From assembly GCA_948579355.1 (NCBI GenBank), contig CAPAOV010000003.1:143512-207511 (forward strand): a stretch of DNA of 64,000 nt. Reading direction: 5' to 3'. The DNA comes from an uncultured Eubacterium sp. GTDB lineage: Bacteria; Bacillota; Clostridia; Lachnospirales; Lachnospiraceae. Positions 44,701-53,552 of the stretch are shown in pieces. The notes under the pieces were generated by a model, which saw only the letters and a program-made list of their open reading frames with translations, did no database searches and was not told the DNA's origin. Both the position numbers and the translations under genes were made by a program. Numbering within the stretch: the stretch's first letter is position 1; each line of letters begins with the position of its first letter.

Positions 44701-44769
44701 AAAATCCACTATCCGGAAAAAAGTCTTGTCCCTGCCAAGACTTTGGCCCTGTTTTCTATAGTGGATTTT
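44701..44769. terminator. Nested hairpin between the chemoreceptor and lipoprotein genes
   Basis: Outer stem AAAATCCACTAT (44701-44712) with ATAGTGGATTTT (44758-44769). Inner stem AAGTCTTG (44721-44728) with CAAGACTT (44736-44743). Downstream of the lipoprotein gene on the minus strand, so it probably ends that transcript. Confidence 0.5.
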
Positions 44770-44823
44770 CCTGAATACCAGAAACTATCCGCAGCGATAG
44801 TTCCCTATTTTGATTGTTTTCGA

Positions 44824-45126
44824 TTAGCGGCTTTTCGTGGCGTCATCCACGGCATCGTCCACGCCGTCAACAGCGTCTTTTACTCCGTCTGCCGCATCAT
44901 CCACACCATTCTTTACATCTTCCGACAAATCGTTTCCATCATTGTTATCATCCACGGTATTATCCGTCGCTTCCGGAGTATCCGTTGCATTCGGGGTATC
45001 GGTAACGTCCGTAGTCGTATCCGGTGAATTGGATGGGTCAGTAGCGCTGTTGTTCTTGTCTCCACAACCTACCATCATGGCCGAAAGACAAATCGTTAGC
45101 AAGCCAATTGCAATAAGTTTTTTCAT
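44824..45126 (-). CDS. Small acidic lipoprotein
   Basis: The protein has 100 residues. A lipoprotein signal (KKLIAIGLLTICLSAMMVGC, with the lipobox Cys at residue 21) is followed by a very acidic, Asp/Thr/Val-rich tail ending VDGVDDAVDDATKS. ATG 45126 was chosen; the longer frame lacks a ribosome binding site. Membrane-anchored, exposed. Function not known. Confidence 0.75.
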   Translation of the reverse strand: MKKLIAIGLLTICLSAMMVGCGDKNNSATDPSNSPDTTTDVTDTPNATDTPEATDNTVDDNNDGNDLSEDVKNGVDDAADGVKDAVDGVDDAVDDATKSR

Positions 45127-45206
45127 CTTTGTCCTCACTTTCTTCAGGTCTTTAAAGAGCCCTGATGCATTCGTTTTGTACAATGCTAGTGTGACCCAAT
45201 TTGCAA

Positions 45207-45860
45207 TTAATATACAAATTTGTAAAGTTCTTTTGGCTCGTCTGCAATTTTCTCCACACCGTATTTTTCCAAAAACGGACGTCCTTTAAATCCCCAACTG
45301 ACGCCAATGAAAGAGAGTCCGGCATTGTTTGCCGTCATGAAATCGACTTCCGAATCTCCTACATATACTGCTTCCTCTTTGGAACATCCCAGTTCTTCTA
45401 ACACAGAATGCACCATATCCGGCGCAGGTTTCTTGCGAATTCCCGCTGCTTCATCTTCTCCCTTTGCTATGGCAATCAAATCCTCAAAATAAAAAGGAAT
45501 CAGCTTTTTAACAGCAAAATCCGCCTTATTGGAAACAACTGCTATTTTTATTTTATTTTGTTTTAAATTTCTTAATACATCCGTTATTCCATCATATACC
45601 GCGGTTTTATCCTGACAATGCTGTCCGTAGTATTCCCGAAACGTCTGCAAAATTTTCTCCTGCTCCGGCTTGTCTGTTCCGTCCGGAACGGCGCGCTCAA
45701 TCAGTTTTGCGATTCCATTGCCTACGAACCCGCGCACTTCCTCTTCGGTGCGCAGCGGCTTATGAAATTTTTGCAAAGCATAGTTCACCGAAGCGGCTAA
45801 ATCGTCCAATGTATTTAATAAAGTACCGTCCAAATCAAAAATAACTGCCTGAAATGCCAT
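45207..45860 (-). CDS. HAD-family phosphatase, phosphoglycolate phosphatase-like
   Basis: The protein has 217 residues. HAD motif I IFDLDGTLLNT, motif II VVSNKAD and motif IV VYVGDSEVDFMTA are intact. It resembles Gph but substrate cannot be named. ATG 45860 follows GGGAGG; the frame's extra nine codons are discarded. Confidence 0.85.
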   Translation of the reverse strand: MAFQAVIFDLDGTLLNTLDDLAASVNYALQKFHKPLRTEEEVRGFVGNGIAKLIERAVPDGTDKPEQEKILQTFREYYGQHCQDKTAVYDGITDVLRNLKQNKIKIAVVSNKADFAVKKLIPFYFEDLIAIAKGEDEAAGIRKKPAPDMVHSVLEELGCSKEEAVYVGDSEVDFMTANNAGLSFIGVSWGFKGRPFLEKYGVEKIADEPKELYKFVY

Positions 45861-45963
45861 TTTGTCTGCCTCCCTTTTTATTGACAATCGTTTCCTAAAA
45901 TGCTAACATAAAACCGTTACCCTATGCAAGTAAAGATACATAGGTTTCAGCAAAAACTACAAA

Positions 45964-46013
45964 TTTATGACGGTGCGGCGTTCATAAACCTGCAAAGAGA
46001 AAACGAGCCGCAC
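45964..46013 (+). promoter_or_regulatory. Alternative hairpins in the proS leader
   Basis: TTTATGA (45964-45970) can pair with TCATAAA (45982-45988). Alternatively GTGCGGC (45973-45979) pairs with GCCGCAC (46007-46013), just before the ribosome binding site. The two exclude each other. No T-box was recognised. Confidence 0.35.
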
Positions 46014-46029
46014 AGAAATGGAGAGAACA

Positions 46030-47760
46030 ATGAAACTGGACAAGCTAGTTGGCGAACGCTTCAAAGAAAAACCAAGCGATTGTGTCATTGAGAGCCACGC
46101 ACTCATGATGCGGGGCGGCTATATGAAAGACGTAGCCAAGGGAATTTATTCCCAATATATGCCTTTGAAACGCATTTGCCGGAAAATCGAAAATATCATT
46201 CGCGAGGAGATGGATGCCATTGACGGGCAGGAAGTATTATTTCCGGTTACCCTCCCCGCTTCTCTTTGGGATGAATCCGGCCGCTATGAAAGTGTTGGCA
46301 GCGAGCTCTTGCGTTTTAGCGACCGAAACAAAACAAAAATGATTCTTGGTATGACTCACGAAGAAGCCGCCGTACAGTTAGTGCGCGATTATGCCAAAAG
46401 TTATAACAACTATCCTTTTATGATATATCAAATTCAGACAAAATTCCGTGATGAGGCCAGACCTCGTGCCGGACTTATCCGCGTACGCGAATTTACAATG
46501 AAAGACGCCTACTCTTTCCATACTTCCCAAGAAGATTTGGAAGCATACTATCAGGTTTGTTACGATGCGTACAACCGCATTTTTGCCCGCGCCGGACTTC
46601 CGGACGTAGTTACTGTCGCCTCGGATTCAGGCATGATGGGAGGCAGCCTCTCACACGAATATATGCTACTCACTCCTATTGGCGAAGATACGATTGCTAC
46701 CTGTCAGGAGTGCGACTATCGGGCCAACATGGAAGCGGCAGACAGTATTATTGAAAATAAAAAAGATGCGGAAGATAAAACCCTGACAAAGACATTTACA
46801 CCGAATATTCATACGATTGAAGAGATTTGTGAGTTTCTTCATTCTCCTCTTGAAAAATCATGCAAAGCCGTCGTCTATCAGAAAAATGCAACCGACGATT
46901 ACGTCGTTGTCTTTATCCGCGGTGATTTGGATGTTAATGAAACCAAACTGACTAACTTCCTCGGTGAAGAAGTTCACCCTGCCGTTATCACGGATGATTG
47001 CGGCCTCAATGCCGGATATATCGGGCCTGTCAACCTCAAGGTAGCCGGTGATTATACGGTAATTTATGATAAATCCCTGCAGGGAACGAATAACCTCTCC
47101 TGCGGCGCCAATGAAGAGGAATACCACTATACCAATCTCTGTATGGAGCGGGATGTACCGGACGCAGTATACACCGACGTAGCCAAGATTATTGAAAACG
47201 GTATTTGTCCGGCATGCGGCAAAAAGGCCATCCGTCTCTCGCGCGGTATCGAAATCGGTAATATTTTTCAATTGGGAACAAAATATACGAAGTCGATGAA
47301 TATGCAATATCTGGATGCCGAAGGCAAATCCCACTATCCGATTATGGGTTGTTACGGAATTGGCGTCGGCCGTCTGGCAGCTTCCGTCTGCGAACTGCAC
47401 CATGACGATTACGGCCCTGTCTGGCCAATGTCCATTGCACCATGGCAAGTTCACTTATGCTGTCTGCGCGCAGATGATGCGGAAGCAAAAACATACGCTG
47501 ATAACCTTTATGACGAGCTTCAAAAAGAGCATATCGAGGTAATCTACGACGACCGCAATGTTCGCCCGGGCGTTATGTTTTCGGATGCGGATTTACTTGG
47601 CGTTCCGATTCGTCTCGTTGTCAGCCCGCGCAATATGAAAGAATCCGTTGTCGAATTATCTACCCGCGATAAATCAATACAGGATAAAATTGCCCTTAAC
47701 GAAACAGTTCAAACGGTGAAAAATTTAATAGCAGAAATGATGAAAAATTTGGAGGCATAG
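46030..47760 (+). CDS. proS: Prolyl-tRNA synthetase, bacterial type
   Basis: The protein has 576 residues. Class II motifs are FRDEARPRAGLIRVREFTMK (motif 2) and GCYGIGVGRLAAS (motif 3). A central editing (INS/YbaK-like) domain is present, about residues 230-390. ATG 46030 follows GGAGAG; an ATG at 46018 is less likely. Co-transcribed with the downstream Dabb gene. Confidence 0.95.
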   Translation: MKLDKLVGERFKEKPSDCVIESHALMMRGGYMKDVAKGIYSQYMPLKRICRKIENIIREEMDAIDGQEVLFPVTLPASLWDESGRYESVGSELLRFSDRNKTKMILGMTHEEAAVQLVRDYAKSYNNYPFMIYQIQTKFRDEARPRAGLIRVREFTMKDAYSFHTSQEDLEAYYQVCYDAYNRIFARAGLPDVVTVASDSGMMGGSLSHEYMLLTPIGEDTIATCQECDYRANMEAADSIIENKKDAEDKTLTKTFTPNIHTIEEICEFLHSPLEKSCKAVVYQKNATDDYVVVFIRGDLDVNETKLTNFLGEEVHPAVITDDCGLNAGYIGPVNLKVAGDYTVIYDKSLQGTNNLSCGANEEEYHYTNLCMERDVPDAVYTDVAKIIENGICPACGKKAIRLSRGIEIGNIFQLGTKYTKSMNMQYLDAEGKSHYPIMGCYGIGVGRLAASVCELHHDDYGPVWPMSIAPWQVHLCCLRADDAEAKTYADNLYDELQKEHIEVIYDDRNVRPGVMFSDADLLGVPIRLVVSPRNMKESVVELSTRDKSIQDKIALNETVQTVKNLIAEMMKNLEA

Positions 47761-47771
47761 GAGGTAATCTT

Positions 47772-48071
47772 ATGGTAAAACATATTATTTTATGGACGTT
47801 AAAAGATATGCCGGACGAAGAAAAGGAAACGGTAAAACAGGGGATAAAAAGAGAACTGGAAGGACTTCAGGGGAAGATACCCGGCCTGCTGGATATCCGC
47901 GTACAGACGGAAAGGCTCGCAAGCTCCAATGCCGACGTCATGCTTTACTCTGCGTTTGCAGACGAAGAAGCTTTGAAAAATTATGCCGTCCACCCGCAAC
48001 ACGTTGCCGTCGCTGACAGATTTGTGCGCCCGTATACGAAAACAAGAAGCTGTATTGATTTTCCATGCTAA
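47772..48071 (+). CDS. Dabb-family (stress-responsive A/B barrel) protein
   Basis: The protein has 99 residues with the family start VKHIILWTLKDMPDEEKE and the core DVMLYSAFADEEALKNYAVH then PQHVAV. Dabb proteins form dimeric alpha/beta barrels; their roles vary. GGAGG precedes the ATG, 11 bases after proS. Confidence 0.85.
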   Translation: MVKHIILWTLKDMPDEEKETVKQGIKRELEGLQGKIPGLLDIRVQTERLASSNADVMLYSAFADEEALKNYAVHPQHVAVADRFVRPYTKTRSCIDFPC

Positions 48072-48109
48072 ACGAAAAAGAAATTTTTCCTATAAATTTC
48101 TTCTAACAT

Positions 48110-48167
48110 AAAAAGAAATCATAAATTATCAAAAAATAAACACCAGATAAATTTATGATTTCTTTTT
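48110..48167. terminator. Bidirectional terminator between Dabb and carD
   Basis: An 18-bp perfect stem (AAAAAGAAATCATAAATT with its complement) with T-runs on both strands serves the two convergent genes. Confidence 0.9.
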
Positions 48168-48201
48168 TCATTTCTCATTTTTACGCTTTCAAAAAATAAC
48201 G

Positions 48202-48702
48202 TTATTCCTTGCGTATCTGGGTGACAAAATAATCTTCTGCCTCTCCTTTTGTCATCTTAAACGGAATTGCCAGTTCCCCAAAAAGGTTATCCTCCGCCAT
48301 ATGAAGATAACGCTCATCACTTGTTGTTGCCTTTTTCCCAATCTTCAAACGGTCCTGATTCCTTTGATATGACGTCTTGATGAGACGAACCCACTGGCGG
48401 CTGTCACAAGAACGAAGCGCCTCCTTATAAACCTCTTCCCGCTTTTTATCGTTTTCAACCCAAAGAGTCTCTATCTCATCCCATTCATTCAGAAGTTTCT
48501 CTGCCTCTTTTCTTGTCATTACAGAACGAGTCACTACTTTTTTGCTATCGGTTGGCACAAATAATCTGCTTCCTGAAGTATAAATTGGAACTAGCGTATA
48601 ATAGGTACGCTTCTTATCCCCCATACCCTCCATCGTCTGAACCGCTTCTACTTTACAGACTCCACTATTGCCGTGTACCACATAGTCTCCTATCTCAAAC
48701 AA
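48202..48702 (-). CDS. CarD-family transcription regulator
   Basis: The protein has about 166 residues, CarD RNA-polymerase-interaction domain: FEIGDYVVHGNSGVCKVEAV and TYYTLVPIYTSGSRLFVPTD, with a helical DNA-binding C-terminal half. A TTG at 48702 after AAAGGA gives the canonical start; an ATG at 48726 is the alternative. CarD stabilises open complexes at rRNA and other promoters. Confidence 0.85.
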   Translation of the reverse strand: MFEIGDYVVHGNSGVCKVEAVQTMEGMGDKKRTYYTLVPIYTSGSRLFVPTDSKKVVTRSVMTRKEAEKLLNEWDEIETLWVENDKKREEVYKEALRSCDSRQWVRLIKTSYQRNQDRLKIGKKATTSDERYLHMAEDNLFGELAIPFKMTKGEAEDYFVTQIRKE

Positions 48703-48921
48703 GCTTATCCATCCTTTCTGTCTCATTGCGCTACGACTCTTAAATAGCGCTGCTAGTTGCTGCCTGTTATTAGTATACCACTTTTTTTCCATTTTCGTAA
48801 AGATTTTTTCTTCCGCTGTAGAATCTTTGTTGAAAATAGTAAAAAAACAATGGGATACTATTGTGCATTCTGCCAATAGTAAAGAAAATAAGAGCTCCTA
48901 TACTTTCGTATCTCTACCCGG

Positions 48922-49347
48922 TTATTTTCCAATCATAAATGAAATTTCTGCTTCCGCAGCCATTTTCCCATCTACCGTTGCTACCGCTTTTCCAACCCCC
49001 ATCGGGCCTTTACACTTTATAATCTCTGTCTCTAAGCGAACAACATCCCCCGGTACTACCTGTTTGCGAAACTTCGCGTTTTTAATACCGCCAAAGAAAG
49101 CAAGCTTTCCTTTATTTTCTTCCAGCGACAAAATCGCTACCGCTCCGACCTGTGCCAATGCTTCAATTAAAAGCACTCCCGGCATTACCGGATATTCCGG
49201 AAAGTGTCCCTGAAAAAAAGGTTCGTTGACCGTTACGTTTTTGTAACCAACCGCTTTTACGCCCGGCTCCATTTCTTCAATACAATCAACCAGTAAAAAG
49301 GGATAGCGGTGTGGTAATATTTTCTTTATTTCGTTTATATCCAACAT
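48922..49347 (-). CDS. fabZ: 3-hydroxyacyl-ACP dehydratase FabZ
   Basis: The protein has 141 residues. Catalytic His in HRYPFLLVD and Glu in PGVLLIEALAQVG are present. It dehydrates 3-hydroxyacyl-ACP. Last gene of fabD-fabG-fabF-fabZ, 14 bases after fabF. Confidence 0.96.
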   Translation of the reverse strand: MLDINEIKKILPHRYPFLLVDCIEEMEPGVKAVGYKNVTVNEPFFQGHFPEYPVMPGVLLIEALAQVGAVAILSLEENKGKLAFFGGIKNAKFRKQVVPGDVVRLETEIIKCKGPMGVGKAVATVDGKMAAEAEISFMIGK

Positions 49348-49361
49348 CGTCTCCGCCCCCC

Positions 49362-50600
49362 TTAATTCTCAAAGCGTTTAAATATCAACACTGCATTATG
49401 GCCGCCAAAACCAAGAGAGTTGCTAAGCGCCACGTTTACTTCTGTATCGATTCCCTCTTTCGGGCAGTCCAAATCGCATTCGGGGTCTTGATTCACCAGT
49501 CCGACGTTGGCGTGGACATAGTTTTCGTTAATGGATTTTACGCATGTGATAGCTTCTACACCGCCTGCCGCGCCGAGCAGATGTCCTACCATTGATTTCG
49601 TGGAATTGACTTTACACTTGTATGCGGCGTCTCCCATTGCCAATTTGATTGCTTTCGTCTCAAAAGCGTCGTTCATATGTGTGCTTGTCCCATGTGCGTT
49701 AATGTAATCAATATCTTCCGGCTTAATTCCTGCGTCTCTGATGGCAAATTCTATCGCTTTTGCATCGCCGCTGCCGTCTTCGATAGGCGCAGTTACATGG
49801 TGCGCGTCCGCACTGGCTCCATATCCGATGATTTCAGCGTAAATCTCTGCACCTCTCGCTTTTGCGTGCTCTAATTCTTCTAAAATAAGAATGCCTGCGC
49901 CCTCGCCCATAACAAAGCCGCCGCGCTCCACATCAAACGGAATGGAAGCTCTCTTTACATCTTCGGTTGTATTTAACGCATTCAATCCCGTAAATCCGGC
50001 TACGCCAATCTCGGTAATCGCACTTTCAGCACCGCCGGCAACCATAACATCCGCTTCGCCATACTGGACTGAGCGGTAAGCTTCCCCAATACAGTGCGTA
50101 CCCGTAGCACAAGCCGTTACTACGTTGATATTTTTACCTTTGAGCCCGAACTGAATGGAAATATTTCCTGCCGCCATATTTGATATCAACATTGGTATCA
50201 TCAGAGGCGCCACGCGGTTCGGCCCCTTTTCAAGCAATTTTGTGTAATTCGTCTGTACACACTGAAGGCTTCCGATTCCACAGCCGACGCAACAACCTAC
50301 CATATACGGGTCTTCTTTCTCCATATCCAGACCACTCTGGCCGAGCGCCTCTTTGGCCGCCACGACAGCGTATTTCGAAAAATCTTCCATCCGGCGCGCC
50401 GCTTTTTTGTCAATGCCATATTCGGTAACGTCAAAATCTTTTAATTCCGCTGCCAAATGAGCCTTATAAGCCGTTGAATCAAATTTCGTGATTGGTCCAA
50501 TCCCAACCGTACCTTTTTTTACATTCGCCCAAAAGTCTTCCACATTGTTTCCGATTGGTGTGACTGCACCCATACCGGTTATGACTACTCTTCTACTCAT
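49362..50600 (-). CDS. fabF: 3-oxoacyl-ACP synthase II FabF
   Basis: The protein has 412 residues. The triad Cys-His-His is visible: VVTACATGTHCIGEA, NAHGTSTHMND and STKSMVGHLLGAAG. ATG 50600 follows GGAGG. It elongates acyl-ACP in FASII. Confidence 0.97.
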   Translation of the reverse strand: MSRRVVITGMGAVTPIGNNVEDFWANVKKGTVGIGPITKFDSTAYKAHLAAELKDFDVTEYGIDKKAARRMEDFSKYAVVAAKEALGQSGLDMEKEDPYMVGCCVGCGIGSLQCVQTNYTKLLEKGPNRVAPLMIPMLISNMAAGNISIQFGLKGKNINVVTACATGTHCIGEAYRSVQYGEADVMVAGGAESAITEIGVAGFTGLNALNTTEDVKRASIPFDVERGGFVMGEGAGILILEELEHAKARGAEIYAEIIGYGASADAHHVTAPIEDGSGDAKAIEFAIRDAGIKPEDIDYINAHGTSTHMNDAFETKAIKLAMGDAAYKCKVNSTKSMVGHLLGAAGGVEAITCVKSINENYVHANVGLVNQDPECDLDCPKEGIDTEVNVALSNSLGFGGHNAVLIFKRFEN

Positions 50601-50648
50601 GATAATCCTCCACATCTTTATTCTGACACCGTCTCGTACCGGCGCAAG

Positions 50649-51392
50649 TTACATCGCAATTCCTCCATCCACACAAAGAACCTGTCCGGTAATATACTTT
50701 GCCTTATCGGATGCCAAGAAAACAACGGCCTCCGCTACATCCTCTACGGTTCCAAAGGCGCCGAGTGGAATGGTTTTGCAGGCTTCTTCCTTGACCGTTT
50801 CCGATAATTTATCCGTCATATCCGTAGCAATAAATCCCGGTGCGACTGCGTTTACCGTAATGCTGCGGGAAGATAATTCCTTTGCCGCCGCCTTTGTCAA
50901 GCCAATGACGCCCGCCTTGGAAGCAGAATAATTTGCCTGTCCCATATTTCCCATGATTCCGGATACCGACGCCATATTAATGATACGCCCCTGCCGTTGT
51001 TTCATCATCGGACGGGTGACAAATTTCACACCATGGAACACCCCTGCCAGATTTGTCTGTATCACATCTTGAAATTCTTCCTCTGACATCTTCATCAGCA
51101 GATTATCTCTGGTGATACCGGCATTGTTTACAAGCACGTCGATACGTCCATATTCTTTCACGACTCCGGTAAAAAACTCTTTCGCCTGTTCGAAATCGCT
51201 GACATTACAACGGATAGCAACCGCCTTTCCCCCATTTTTCTCAATTTCGGCAACTACTTCGTCCGCACGCTCTTTCGAACCGTTGTAATTTACTACTACC
51301 ATGGCGCCCTCGCGCGCCAACGCCAACGCCACACCGCGGCCGATACCGCGGCTGGCTCCTGTCACTACTGCAATCTTATCTTCTAATAACAT
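50649..51392 (-). CDS. fabG: 3-oxoacyl-ACP reductase FabG
   Basis: The protein has 247 residues with the SDR cofactor loop TGASRGIGRGVA, active-site Ser in MASVSG, and YSASKAG (YxxxK). NADPH-dependent reduction in FASII. Starts 16 bases after fabD. Confidence 0.97.
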   Translation of the reverse strand: MLLEDKIAVVTGASRGIGRGVALALAREGAMVVVNYNGSKERADEVVAEIEKNGGKAVAIRCNVSDFEQAKEFFTGVVKEYGRIDVLVNNAGITRDNLLMKMSEEEFQDVIQTNLAGVFHGVKFVTRPMMKQRQGRIINMASVSGIMGNMGQANYSASKAGVIGLTKAAAKELSSRSITVNAVAPGFIATDMTDKLSETVKEEACKTIPLGAFGTVEDVAEAVVFLASDKAKYITGQVLCVDGGIAM

Positions 51393-51407
51393 CTAATCCC
51401 CCATTTT

Positions 51408-52343
51408 CTATGCCTGTAATGCTTCCACTACCTTGTCGATATCTTCCATCGTTGCTACGTTATATGTAAGCAGTTCCCTGCCAATTGCTTTGCCGATTTT
51501 TTTATTGAAGCCGGCCAATGTTTTCCCCGGCCCGATTTCAATAAACACTTCAACGCCGTCTTCCACCATCGCCTCTACCGACTGCTGCCAGCGAACCGAG
51601 TTACTTACCTGACGCACGAGCAGCGGTTCAATCTCTTCCTGCTCCGTCACATAAGAAGCATTGACATTGGCAACATATGGTATCTGAGGTTTTCCAATCG
51701 ACAAATCATCCAGTACTTTTTGCAGTTTCTCTCCCGCTCCGGTAAGAAGAGAGGAATGAAACGGCCCGCTTACATTGAGCATTACGGCCCGTCTGGCGCC
51801 GGCTTCTTTTAATTTGTCTGCCGCCTGTTTTACCTGCTCTGTCTCTCCGGAAATGACAATCTGTCCCGGGCAGTTATAATTCGCCACCTGTACTTTATCA
51901 AATTCTGCTATCACTTTGTCAATATCCGCCGCATCCATACCGAGGATAGCTGCCATGCCGCCCTCGCCCGCCGGTACTTCTTCCTGCATAAAAATGCCGC
52001 GCTTGCGGACAGCCTTTGCCGCGTCTATGTAATTCATGGAGTCCGCTGCTACCAACGCACAGTACTCACCAAGACTGAGTCCCGCGGCAACATCCGCTTT
52101 AATTCCTCTGGTTTTCAACTCTTCCATGATGGCCACGCTAGTTGTCAAAAGACATACTTGTGTAAATTCCGTAATGTCAATGTCAGTATTCTCTTCAAAA
52201 CACAATGCCTTTAAGTCCAGCTCTACAGCCTCGCTCGCTCTGTCAAAAACTTCTTTAGCAACAGCGGAATTATCGTATACATCTTTTCCCATCCCAACAA
52301 TCTGGGCTCCCTGCCCCGGAAATATAAATGCTATTTTTCTCAT
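51408..52343 (-). CDS. fabD: Malonyl-CoA:ACP transacylase FabD
   Basis: The protein has 311 residues. Catalytic Ser in AGLSLGEYCALVAA and His in GPFHSSLL; the start is IAFIFPGQGAQ. ATG 52343 follows GAGGG. Its leader contains a 10-bp inverted repeat (52378-52416). First gene of the FASII operon here, separated from acpP by a small inverted-repeat element. Confidence 0.96.
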   Translation of the reverse strand: MRKIAFIFPGQGAQIVGMGKDVYDNSAVAKEVFDRASEAVELDLKALCFEENTDIDITEFTQVCLLTTSVAIMEELKTRGIKADVAAGLSLGEYCALVAADSMNYIDAAKAVRKRGIFMQEEVPAGEGGMAAILGMDAADIDKVIAEFDKVQVANYNCPGQIVISGETEQVKQAADKLKEAGARRAVMLNVSGPFHSSLLTGAGEKLQKVLDDLSIGKPQIPYVANVNASYVTEQEEIEPLLVRQVSNSVRWQQSVEAMVEDGVEVFIEIGPGKTLAGFNKKIGKAIGRELLTYNVATMEDIDKVVEALQA

Positions 52344-52377
52344 GTTTCCCTCATTTCTGCGCACATTTTTTGCACAT

Positions 52378-52416
52378 CGTAAGTTTGTGTCAAGTGCGCA
52401 CAGACTCAAACTTACG
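52378..52416 (-). promoter_or_regulatory. Inverted repeat in the fabD leader
   Basis: CGTAAGTTTG (52378-52387) and CAAACTTACG (52407-52416) are perfect complements; GTC/GAC extend the stem past one mismatch. It lies 35-73 bases before the fabD ATG. Could be an operator or mRNA leader hairpin. No T-run follows, so not a terminator. Confidence 0.5.
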
Positions 52417-52460
52417 CAAAAAAATTTTTCTACATTGACTCTTAGTCAGTTATACCCATA

Positions 52461-52575
52461 CTAGTACAACGCATATTAAGTAACTGACATATTCACTTGT
52501 CTAATTGTCCAGCTACTGCGTCAGAAACAATTATCCTACGTCACTATATCAAAAACTTAATTTGCGTTGTACTAG
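52461..52575. mobile_element. Small inverted-repeat element (MITE-like) between acpP and fabD
   Basis: 21-bp ends at 52461-52481 and 52555-52575 (CTAGTACAACGCA at the left end) are inverted copies with one mismatch, enclosing about 73 bases with no gene. It has the shape of a miniature inverted-repeat element. No clear target-site duplication was found. Confidence 0.5.
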
Positions 52576-52580
52576 CAGAA

Positions 52581-52612
52581 ACACCAAGTAAGGTAAAATA
52601 CCTTCTTGGTGT
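52581..52612. terminator. acpP terminator hairpin
   Basis: ACACCAAG/CTTGGTGT outer stem and AGGTA/TACCT inner stem downstream of acpP on the minus strand; T-run is weak, so possibly only a processing hairpin. Confidence 0.55.
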
Positions 52613-52651
52613 CTACGCTATCCTATTTTCAGGATTATGTGCAATTTGTCT

Positions 52652-52882
52652 TTACTCTACACCTTTACTCTTCAGGAAATTAATTACGTCTCCTACAGTA
52701 TTAATACTTTCAAGGTCATCGGTAGGAATTTCAACATCATACTCCTCTTCCAGAGCCATAATCAACTCATAGAGGTCAAGAGAATCTGCTCCCAAATCAT
52801 CTTTGAAAGAAGAAGCTTCCGTGATGCTGTCCGCATCTACGCTTAACTGGTCAGCAATAAGTTCCTGCATTTTTTTTAACAT
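52652..52882 (-). CDS. acpP: Acyl carrier protein (FASII)
   Basis: The protein has 76 residues. Phosphopantetheine Ser in DDLGADSLDLYELI, acidic helices typical of AcpP. AGGAG precedes the ATG. Next to the fab cluster, so it is the housekeeping carrier. Confidence 0.96.
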   Translation of the reverse strand: MLKKMQELIADQLSVDADSITEASSFKDDLGADSLDLYELIMALEEEYDVEIPTDDLESINTVGDVINFLKSKGVE

Positions 52883-53005
52883 AGACTCGTTCTCCTTTTA
52901 AAATATAATATTTTTCATATTTTTTTAAAAAACTTTGAAACAAAGATATTTTATCCTAAAAAATACCATTTGTCAATCTCTTTTCGGTTTGGCGGAACAA
53001 CTGTG

Positions 53006-53284
53006 TTATTTGTAAAAATCCGCCAATAAACCGCAAAACTCTCTCATATCGCTTTCCCTCAAAATCGTTGGCGCCACATTAGGATTCGAACGGTTCGCCC
53101 GCAGCCATTCGGATAAGATTGACCTCTCGTCCGCAAACAGCCCCGTCTCTTTGAGACGCCTGTAATAGGGGTCGTTTTGTAAACTCTCCAACTTATTCAA
53201 AGCTTTCCATAACGCTTTGTTCACATCTTCCAAATCTCTTGCAAATTCAATAATTGCACTTAATTCTTTTCCGTCCACTTTCAT
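53006..53284 (-). CDS. Small protein of unknown function
   Basis: The protein has 92 residues, charged and helical, starting KVDGKELSAIIEFARDLEDV. GGTGG precedes the ATG (AAGAAAGGTGGCGG). I do not recognise the family. It sits between acpP and a tRNA gene. Confidence 0.6.
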   Translation of the reverse strand: MKVDGKELSAIIEFARDLEDVNKALWKALNKLESLQNDPYYRRLKETGLFADERSILSEWLRANRSNPNVAPTILRESDMREFCGLLADFYK

Positions 53285-53349
53285 CCGCCACCTTTCTTCA
53301 TTTCCTTATCTTATCTTTTCATGTAAATTGCCCATATGCCCGTGACAGC

Positions 53350-53399
53350 ATATGGAAAAACTGCCCAAACCCACGAAAAATCGTAAATCTGGGCAGTTT
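53350..53399 (-). terminator. tRNA-Thr terminator
   Basis: AAACTGCCCA (53358-53367) pairs with TGGGCAGTTT (53390-53399) around an inner ACGA/TCGT stem; on the minus strand TTTTTCC follows. Confidence 0.7.
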
Positions 53400-53407
53400 A
53401 TCCGATG

Positions 53408-53480
53408 AGCTTCGAAAGGGACTTGAACCCTCGACCCCTTCATTACGAGTGAAGTGCTCTACCGACTGAGCTATCGAAGC
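53408..53480 (-). tRNA. tRNA-Thr (anticodon CGU)
   Basis: On the minus strand the 73-base gene starts GCTTCGA, has D arm AGCTCAGTCGGTAGAGC, an anticodon stem CTTCA/TGAAG with loop CTCGTAA, and a T arm with GGTTCAAGTCC. The acceptor stem GCTTCGA/TCGAAGC is perfect. Loop bases 34-36 are CGT. CCA is not encoded. Confidence 0.95.
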
Positions 53481-53552
53481 ATTTGCTAAACGCAAAACCT
53501 AGTATAACTCATATGGCACAAATTTGCAAGATATTTTTTTACTATCCGTCGT

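Noticed and set aside
45888..46029. T-box leader before proS
   Set aside because: No T-box sequence (TGGNACCGCG-like) and no long specifier stem; the gap is too short.
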